Assembly: GCA_023301785.1 (NCBI GenBank)
Contig: JALZUF010000074.1
Location: 1-18,565, forward strand
Origin: Alphaproteobacteria bacterium
Lineage (GTDB): Bacteria > Pseudomonadota > Alphaproteobacteria > Micavibrionales > Micavibrionaceae
Reading direction: 5' to 3'
DNA: 18,565 bases
In this document: piece after piece, positions 14,727 through 18,565 of the stretch
Layout of the letters: every line of letters starts with the position of its first letter
Position numbering within the stretch: the stretch's first letter is position 1
Notes under the pieces: model-generated
Seen by the model: the letters and a program-made list of their open reading frames with translations, nothing else
Database searches by the model: none
What the model was told of the DNA's origin: nothing
Program-made: the position numbers and the translations under genes

Positions 14727-14750
14727 ATCAAAGTATAAATAGAAATAGGT

Positions 14751-15269
14751 TTAATTGCCTGAATTATCAAACAAGCCAACTTTCATATCGCTCACTTCGA
14801 ACGCCGTTTTGCCATCAACGTCAACATGACCATCGGCAACACCTAAAACAAGTTTGCGGTTAATGAAACGCTTGATATCAACTTTGTATGTGACAAGCTT
14901 AGATGTTGGTAAAATCTGCTCAGTCAATTTAACTTCACCCGCACCAATCGCACGGCCTGAACCTTGCGCACCTGTCCAACCAAGGAAGAATCCTGTTAAC
15001 TGCCAAAGCGCATCAAGACCTAAACAACCTGGCATCACTGGGTCACCTTTAAAGTGACAATCAAAGAACCATAGGTCAGGTGTAATATCTAATTCAGCAA
15101 TCACTTGGCCTTTACCATGTTCGCCACCATCATCTGAAATATGTGTGATACGATCAAACATCAACATATTAGGTAACGGTAATTGCGCGTTTCCAGGGCC
15201 AAATAATTTACCCTCACCACATTCGATTATATCTTCATAGCTATAACTTGATTTAGGCGTAAAACTCAT
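14751..15269 (-). CDS. fabA: 3-hydroxydecanoyl-[acyl-carrier-protein] dehydratase/isomerase
   Basis: Dehydrates 3-hydroxydecanoyl-ACP and isomerises trans-2- to cis-3-decenoyl-ACP, the branch point to unsaturated fatty acids. The 172-residue protein is close to E. coli FabA over its whole length. It has the LFGPGNAQLPLPNMLMFDR segment, catalytic H72 in DLWFFDCHFKGDPVMPG and D86 in GCLGLDALWQL, plus the C-terminal SDMKVGLF. The start at 15269 (MSFTPKSSYSYED) gives the usual family length and has a GAGAG about 6 nt upstream. In-frame ATGs at 15299 and 15281 would add residues not typical of FabA. In many alphaproteobacteria fabA is directly followed by fabB; here a plus-strand cassette intervenes. 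The identification is firm. Confidence 0.97.
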   Translation of the reverse strand: MSFTPKSSYSYEDIIECGEGKLFGPGNAQLPLPNMLMFDRITHISDDGGEHGKGQVIAELDITPDLWFFDCHFKGDPVMPGCLGLDALWQLTGFFLGWTGAQGSGRAIGAGEVKLTEQILPTSKLVTYKVDIKRFINRKLVLGVADGHVDVDGKTAFEVSDMKVGLFDNSGN

Positions 15270-15307
15270 ATTATCTCTCATCTTTTCTTGTGCACTCATT
15301 AACAAGA

Positions 15308-15336
15308 TTCTTAGCAATTCAGAGATAATGAATCAA
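15308..15336 (-). promoter_or_regulatory. Candidate fabA promoter
   Basis: On the minus strand TTGATT (15336-15331), a 17-nt spacer and TAAGAA (15313-15308) lie upstream of fabA. The predicted start is near 15301, giving a leader of about 30 nt to the ATG at 15269, or almost none to the alternative ATG at 15299. A purine tract (G6A3G4 on this strand, 15358-15346) lies just upstream of the -35. The -10 is weak. Confidence 0.35.
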
Positions 15337-15398
15337 CCATAGAAACCCCTTTCCCCCCTAATAAATTTTGGAACTTTTTTGTGGGTTTACCTTTAAAT

Positions 15399-15427
15399 TT
15401 GCATTTAAAAATAAGCTTCTGTATTAT
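15399..15427 (+). promoter_or_regulatory. Candidate promoter giving a leaderless transcript
   Basis: TTGCAT (15399-15404), a 17-nt spacer and TATTAT (15422-15427, 5 of 6) end exactly 7 nt before the ATG at 15435. A 13-nt string covering the -35 (15395-15407) recurs at 18458-18470, upstream of the right-edge gene. Confidence 0.45.
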
Positions 15428-15434
15428 TCACATT

Positions 15435-15818
15435 ATGGCAAGTATGTTTTATAAAAAGAAGAAAATTAACAGTTCAGAGCAAACCGCTTCTGGAACATCT
15501 TCATATAAAGGGAAACCTTATGATGAACGCATCGCCGCGCTTATTGAGAACGCTGAAGACAAGGAATTCACTTGTCAAAAGCTATATGAGCTCATGGATC
15601 AATTAACTTACATGGAAGAATTTGGCGCTAAACAAGGCATTGATCTTTCAGGTTTTAAAGAGACATTCTTAAAGTCATACGAGCAAGGCCTAATGGATAT
15701 AAACTTCCGGGACAAAACGCCCTTTGCTGATCGCATCAAAAACATGGTTGATAACGCAACCTATGAAGCCACAAAACGGTATTCCTACCGCTCAACATCT
15801 TCAACACAACAACATTAA
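15435..15818 (+). CDS. Hypothetical protein, 127 residues
   Basis: I do not recognise this small soluble protein. It begins MASMFYKKKKINSS, a basic patch followed by a Ser/Thr-rich stretch. From about residue 30 to 110 it is mostly helical and charged, with one cysteine (in EFTCQKLYELMDQL) and the segment YMEEFGAKQGIDLSGF. It ends in a Ser/Thr/Gln tail. The ATG at 15435 has no Shine-Dalgarno sequence but lies 7 nt after a TATTAT hexamer, which suggests a leaderless mRNA. A further-upstream in-frame ATG at 15381 lies before the -35 and is rejected. It is divergent from fabA and convergent with the next gene, 14 nt from its stop. Confidence 0.7.
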   Translation: MASMFYKKKKINSSEQTASGTSSYKGKPYDERIAALIENAEDKEFTCQKLYELMDQLTYMEEFGAKQGIDLSGFKETFLKSYEQGLMDINFRDKTPFADRIKNMVDNATYEATKRYSYRSTSSTQQH

Positions 15819-15832
15819 TAGTTAAATTATTT

Positions 15833-16810
15833 TTAGTAATAAACCGCGGCGTATTCCACGCAGGCGCTTTTATAACTCTCGGTTAAAGCCGCCATAGCCA
15901 ACGGCTTAGCAATCGCTGGTTCCAAATCAGGACGCTTCCCTGCTGAGGCAACGGCTAACATACGACCCGCCGCTTTCGCTGCACAAACTGCCTGATCATG
16001 ATAATCATGCAAATTAATAGCTTCAAAAAATCCCGCACAAATCTCTTCGACATTATTCACTAAAATCGTTGGTGCATTTGCTGGCGCATCATTGGCTGGT
16101 AAACCGAAACGCCAATCAGTACCCGTTGGCATACCTAAACGAACGGCCTCTTGCGTCATAACGTAAGCCGTTTGATCTAATAAATCAGGTAAATTGGCCC
16201 CGCGGAACCAACAACACTGATCACGACCGCCATGAGAATAAGAAAGCTGACGCCCTGCTAAACCCGCAAGACCACTGATGCTATCGGCCATATTCCAACC
16301 ATCAACACCAATTTTCTTTTCAATCACAACGTCGCACAATTCTTGCGCCGCTAGCTCGTACCCCATCGCACGATATGTGCATTCAATTAACATACGGAAG
16401 CTTTCCTGACGACTTTGCCCAAATGCTTCCCACTGATTAAAAATCTGATGTGTAATCTGCATGATCATGTCATGGAATTCGTATTCGCAATCCAACCACT
16501 CTTCAAAGAATTCACGTGCCATTGCACGCCCCATCTCCGCATCAAAATCAATAATGCTGGCTGGCGGCATCGCCTCAAGGTCAATCTCGCCCCCCATAGG
16601 ATCACAATCCAATAAAGTGCCCAGCTTAACAAAAGTACCTTGCAACGCCTCTTCACAATTATCGAACAAAAAGGCAGATTCAACATAGATACCCGACAGC
16701 AATAGCAATGACTTCATGCCATCAACACCACGTTCGTCATCCGCGCTCATGGCGTGAATCGCATAGTGAATCCGATGGGCCACATCGGCTTTGTTCATAA
16801 AATCAAGCAT
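15833..16810 (-). CDS. Hypothetical protein, 325 residues
   Basis: A long open frame with consistent codon use but no family I recognise. The protein appears soluble and mostly helical, with no signal peptide, and is rich in Ala, acidic residues and cysteines. Notable segments are MKSLLLLSGIYVESAFLF (about 32-49), a Cys-Cys pair in GGRDQCCWFRG (about 200) and PTGTDWRFGLPANDAPANAP (about 228-247). Its helical C-terminus contains several cysteines and ends in AAVYY. The start could be ATG at 16810 (MLDFMNKADVA) or at 16798 (MNKADVA). Neither has a convincing ribosome binding site. It lies 75 nt downstream of the SH3-like gene on the same strand and may be transcribed with it or alone. Confidence 0.75.
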   Translation of the reverse strand: MLDFMNKADVAHRIHYAIHAMSADDERGVDGMKSLLLLSGIYVESAFLFDNCEEALQGTFVKLGTLLDCDPMGGEIDLEAMPPASIIDFDAEMGRAMAREFFEEWLDCEYEFHDMIMQITHQIFNQWEAFGQSRQESFRMLIECTYRAMGYELAAQELCDVVIEKKIGVDGWNMADSISGLAGLAGRQLSYSHGGRDQCCWFRGANLPDLLDQTAYVMTQEAVRLGMPTGTDWRFGLPANDAPANAPTILVNNVEEICAGFFEAINLHDYHDQAVCAAKAAGRMLAVASAGKRPDLEPAIAKPLAMAALTESYKSACVEYAAVYY

Positions 16811-16854
16811 GTGTTATTATTGTCTTAAAGGTTAATTAGAATAGGTAGAAATAA

Positions 16855-16871
16855 GTGGTGCGAATGACCAC
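16855..16871 (-). terminator. Weak candidate terminator after the SH3-like gene
   Basis: A 5-bp stem (GTGGT at 16855-16859 with ACCAC at 16867-16871) encloses a 7-nt loop. On the minus strand it is followed by a loosely T-rich stretch. It lies 15 nt past the stop of the SH3-like gene. The stem is short, so confidence is low. Confidence 0.3.
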
Positions 16872-16885
16872 CCTTAAGTAAGATT

Positions 16886-17413
16886 CTAATTCAATTCTTC
16901 GGTGTCGTAAATACCCCAAAGTGATTTTCTTTCGATCCAGCCCGAAAAACTTTCAATTTTAACGTCACACCAAAACGCTTCGCACGCCTCTACGTCAACA
17001 ATATTGCCAGCTTCCACTTGAACAACCATCTTGGCCGTTACTTCTGGAGATTTATATAAATAAGGTGAATTTTCACCAATCACAACCGCATTTCGACGTC
17101 CAGACAGCAAGGATTGATGGATCCAGCCCTCTTCTCCATCACGATCTTTGATCTTACGCCAAGTATCAAATTCTTGAATTATTTCAACAGGTAATCCCTT
17201 TTTCTTATAAACCCACTTTATCGGATAGCGAAGCGCAGGACCTGTTCTTACAAAAACCTTATCACCACGTAAGCTAACAAAGCGCGGTATAGGCAAACCT
17301 GAGCTATTAAAGATATCCTTATTCTGCGCCCATGCTTGCGTTACCACAGACCCTTGCGGCGCAAATACACCTAGAAATAAGATAATTACCAATAAATATT
17401 TTACTTTGCTCAT
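16886..17413 (-). CDS. Exported protein with two bacterial SH3-like domains
   Basis: A 175-residue protein with a classic signal peptide (basic MSKVK, hydrophobic core 6-19) and a likely signal peptidase I site after AWA (residues 27-29). Two bacterial SH3-like repeats follow. The first (about 50-105) has VFVRTGPALRYPIKWVYKKG-like text, W85 and the EEGWIHQSLL strand. The second (about 115-170) has SPYLYKSPEV, then FWCDVKI and SGWIERKSLWG. A Cys pair (C144, C149) in the second repeat could form a disulfide. This two-repeat layout matches a periplasmic SH3 family (formerly DUF1058) common in alphaproteobacteria, thought to bind cell-wall peptides, although the role is not established. There is no Shine-Dalgarno sequence before the ATG. 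The gene is divergent from dusA, 59 nt apart. Confidence 0.85.
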   Translation of the reverse strand: MSKVKYLLVIILFLGVFAPQGSVVTQAWAQNKDIFNSSGLPIPRFVSLRGDKVFVRTGPALRYPIKWVYKKKGLPVEIIQEFDTWRKIKDRDGEEGWIHQSLLSGRRNAVVIGENSPYLYKSPEVTAKMVVQVEAGNIVDVEACEAFWCDVKIESFSGWIERKSLWGIYDTEELN

Positions 17414-17472
17414 GACTAATGAAATATGCTAAATCCTCATTGATTTCAAGAGTTAAGGTAAAATGCCCCCGA

Positions 17473-18450
17473 ATGAATAACAACAACCAACAAACCATAT
17501 CAGTTGCCCCAATGATGGACTGGACGGATCGACACTGCCGTTACTTCCACCGCCTCATTGCGCCATCAGTGACGCTTTATACTGAGATGGTGACGACGGG
17601 TGCGCTTATGTTCGGGGACGTGGATCGGCACTTACGCTATAACGAAGCCGAACATCCGATTGTGTTACAACTCGGTGGTTCAGACCCAACAGACCTCGCC
17701 AAATCTGCTAAGCTCGGCGAAGAATATGGTTACGATGAAATCAACCTAAACTGCGGCTGCCCCTCTAATCGCGTCCAAAGTGGCTCGTTCGGTGCTTGCC
17801 TGATGAAAGAGCCTGACCTTGTAGCCGACTGCATCAAGGCCATGCAAGACGTCGTCTCCATTCCCGTCACCGTAAAGTGCCGCATTGGCATAGATGATAG
17901 CGAGGAATACACCTTCCTTAGAGACTTTATCGATATCGTATCCACCAAAGGCGGCTGCAAAACATTCGCCATCCACGCTCGCAAAGCATGGCTTAAAGGC
18001 TTAAGCCCTAAAGAGAACCGAGACATCCCGCCCCTCCAATACGACATCGTCGAACGTATCAAGGCAGAATTCCCAGATTTAGACATTCAAATCAACGGCG
18101 GCATCAAAACCATCGAAGAGATGAAACAATTCAAAACTTTAAATGGCTCAATGATTGGCCGCGAAGCCTACCAAAACCCTTGGTTCCTGAGACAAATAGA
18201 AGAAGAATTCTACGGCACAACAAACCTTCTTAGCCAAGAAGAGATCGTCATGGCGATGATCCCCTATATAGAGCAACAGCAAAAAGATCACGAGACCCCC
18301 GTCAAATCCATGACACGTCATATGACAGGATTATTCCAAGGAAAACCGGGCGCAAGGACGTGGAGACAGATCCTCAGCACAGAAGTGCACAAACCCGACA
18401 CAAAAGCTGAAATTTTAGAAACCGCTCTGGATAAGGCTTTCAGAGCATAG
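17473..18450 (+). CDS. dusA: tRNA-dihydrouridine synthase A
   Basis: FMN-dependent enzyme that reduces uridines in the tRNA D-loop (U20/U20a in the E. coli DusA). The 325-residue protein matches DusA closely: SVAPMMDWTDRHCRYF at the start, LYTEMVTTGA, HPIVLQLGGSDP, and the catalytic loop NCGCPSNRVQSGSFGACLM with C96 as the likely general acid. K135, IHARKAWLKGLSPKENR (H168), INGGIKT and the GREAYQNPW motif follow, then the small helical domain with SMTRHMTGLFQGKPGAR. The extra Cys at 94 is unusual but lies outside the core motif. I chose ATG at 17473 (MNNNNQQTISVAP) over 17419, matching the family N-terminus. No good ribosome binding site is present; a TAAAAT at 17459-17464 lies 8 nt before the ATG and may be a -10. 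Confidence 0.95.
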   Translation: MNNNNQQTISVAPMMDWTDRHCRYFHRLIAPSVTLYTEMVTTGALMFGDVDRHLRYNEAEHPIVLQLGGSDPTDLAKSAKLGEEYGYDEINLNCGCPSNRVQSGSFGACLMKEPDLVADCIKAMQDVVSIPVTVKCRIGIDDSEEYTFLRDFIDIVSTKGGCKTFAIHARKAWLKGLSPKENRDIPPLQYDIVERIKAEFPDLDIQINGGIKTIEEMKQFKTLNGSMIGREAYQNPWFLRQIEEEFYGTTNLLSQEEIVMAMIPYIEQQQKDHETPVKSMTRHMTGLFQGKPGARTWRQILSTEVHKPDTKAEILETALDKAFRA

Positions 18451-18456
18451 TTTCAA

Positions 18457-18502
18457 GAAATTTGCATTTACCTTCTCAAATTTCGTACAATTTGTCCAAA
18501 TT
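18457..18502 (+). promoter_or_regulatory. Promoter with tandem inverted repeats before the right-edge gene
   Basis: A candidate promoter, TTGCAT (18462-18467), 18-nt spacer and TACAAT (18486-18491, 5 of 6), is overlaid by two inverted repeats with the same half-site. The first is GAAATTTG (18457-18464) with CAAATTTC (18477-18484), a perfect 8-bp pair 12 nt apart. The second is AATTTG (18489-18494) with CAAATT (18497-18502), 2 nt apart. No T-run follows, so a terminator for dusA is unlikely. Four like half-sites across -35, spacer, -10 and start suggest an operator for a dimeric repressor. Confidence 0.5.
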
Positions 18503-18531
18503 AACGAATCCCGTACTTTTAGGAAAAACAA

Positions 18532-18565
18532 ATGGGAATAAGCAGTGAATCTGCTATAGTTAATG
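18532..18565 (+). CDS. Start of an unknown gene (runs off right edge)
   Basis: ATG at 18532 is preceded by AGGA with about 7 nt spacing and by the promoter/operator array at 18457-18502. Only eleven codons are visible (MGISSESAIVN), with no stop before the edge. The product cannot be identified. Confidence 0.5.
   Translation, partial: MGISSESAIVN

Noticed and set aside
1..18565. tRNA, rRNA, CRISPR array, insertion sequence or prophage
   Set aside because: None was found by eye: no cloverleaf-like sequences, no regularly spaced repeats, no transposase or integrase motif in any translated frame.

Overview
The window looks like a chromosomal segment of an alphaproteobacterium with A/T-leaning codon use. 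The basis is the FabA/FabB/FabI set, the DusA-type tRNA-dihydrouridine synthase, the short 2,3-BPG-dependent phosphoglycerate mutase and a periplasmic SH3-like protein. The order within the class cannot be fixed from the sequence alone; a free-living or predatory lineage such as Micavibrionales is only a guess. No tRNA, rRNA, CRISPR array, insertion sequence or phage module was seen.

Layout. 1-1326 (minus strand): start of an acidic protein running off the left edge, gpmA, and a four-helix membrane protein. 1327-3808: a structured leader, pnp (polynucleotide phosphorylase) and a strong terminator. 3820-7028: an EamA/DMT transporter, an unrecognised protein, a small SET-domain protein (minus strand), a transglutaminase-like protein and a glycerophosphodiester phosphodiesterase. 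7057-9776: a DUF2235/Tle1-like serine hydrolase (minus strand), divergent from a Cys-rich lipoprotein and a small membrane-anchored peptide, closed by a bidirectional terminator. 9775-15269: the type II unsaturated fatty-acid genes on the minus strand (fabA, then fabB-yciI-fabI-PQ-loop membrane protein). fabA is separated from fabB by a plus-strand cassette of four genes: a toxin-like HNH endonuclease and three small beta-rich proteins that look like distant paralogues. 15435-18450: two unrecognised proteins, an exported SH3-like protein and dusA. The right edge holds a promoter/operator-like array and the first codons of another gene.

How the genes fit together. FabA makes and isomerises the beta-hydroxydecenoyl intermediate, FabB elongates the cis-unsaturated product, and FabI is the enoyl-ACP reductase that closes each cycle. 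fabB, yciI and fabI have overlapping or near-abutting stop and start codons and should be translated together. The GDPD and the DUF2235 hydrolase may also act on lipids.

The most interesting parts are the HNH/beta-protein cassette inside the fabA-fabB pair, the DUF2235 hydrolase facing a lipoprotein, several genes that lack a Shine-Dalgarno sequence and have a -10-like hexamer 6-8 nt before the start codon (possible leaderless mRNAs), and a double inverted repeat in the promoter of the right-edge gene.
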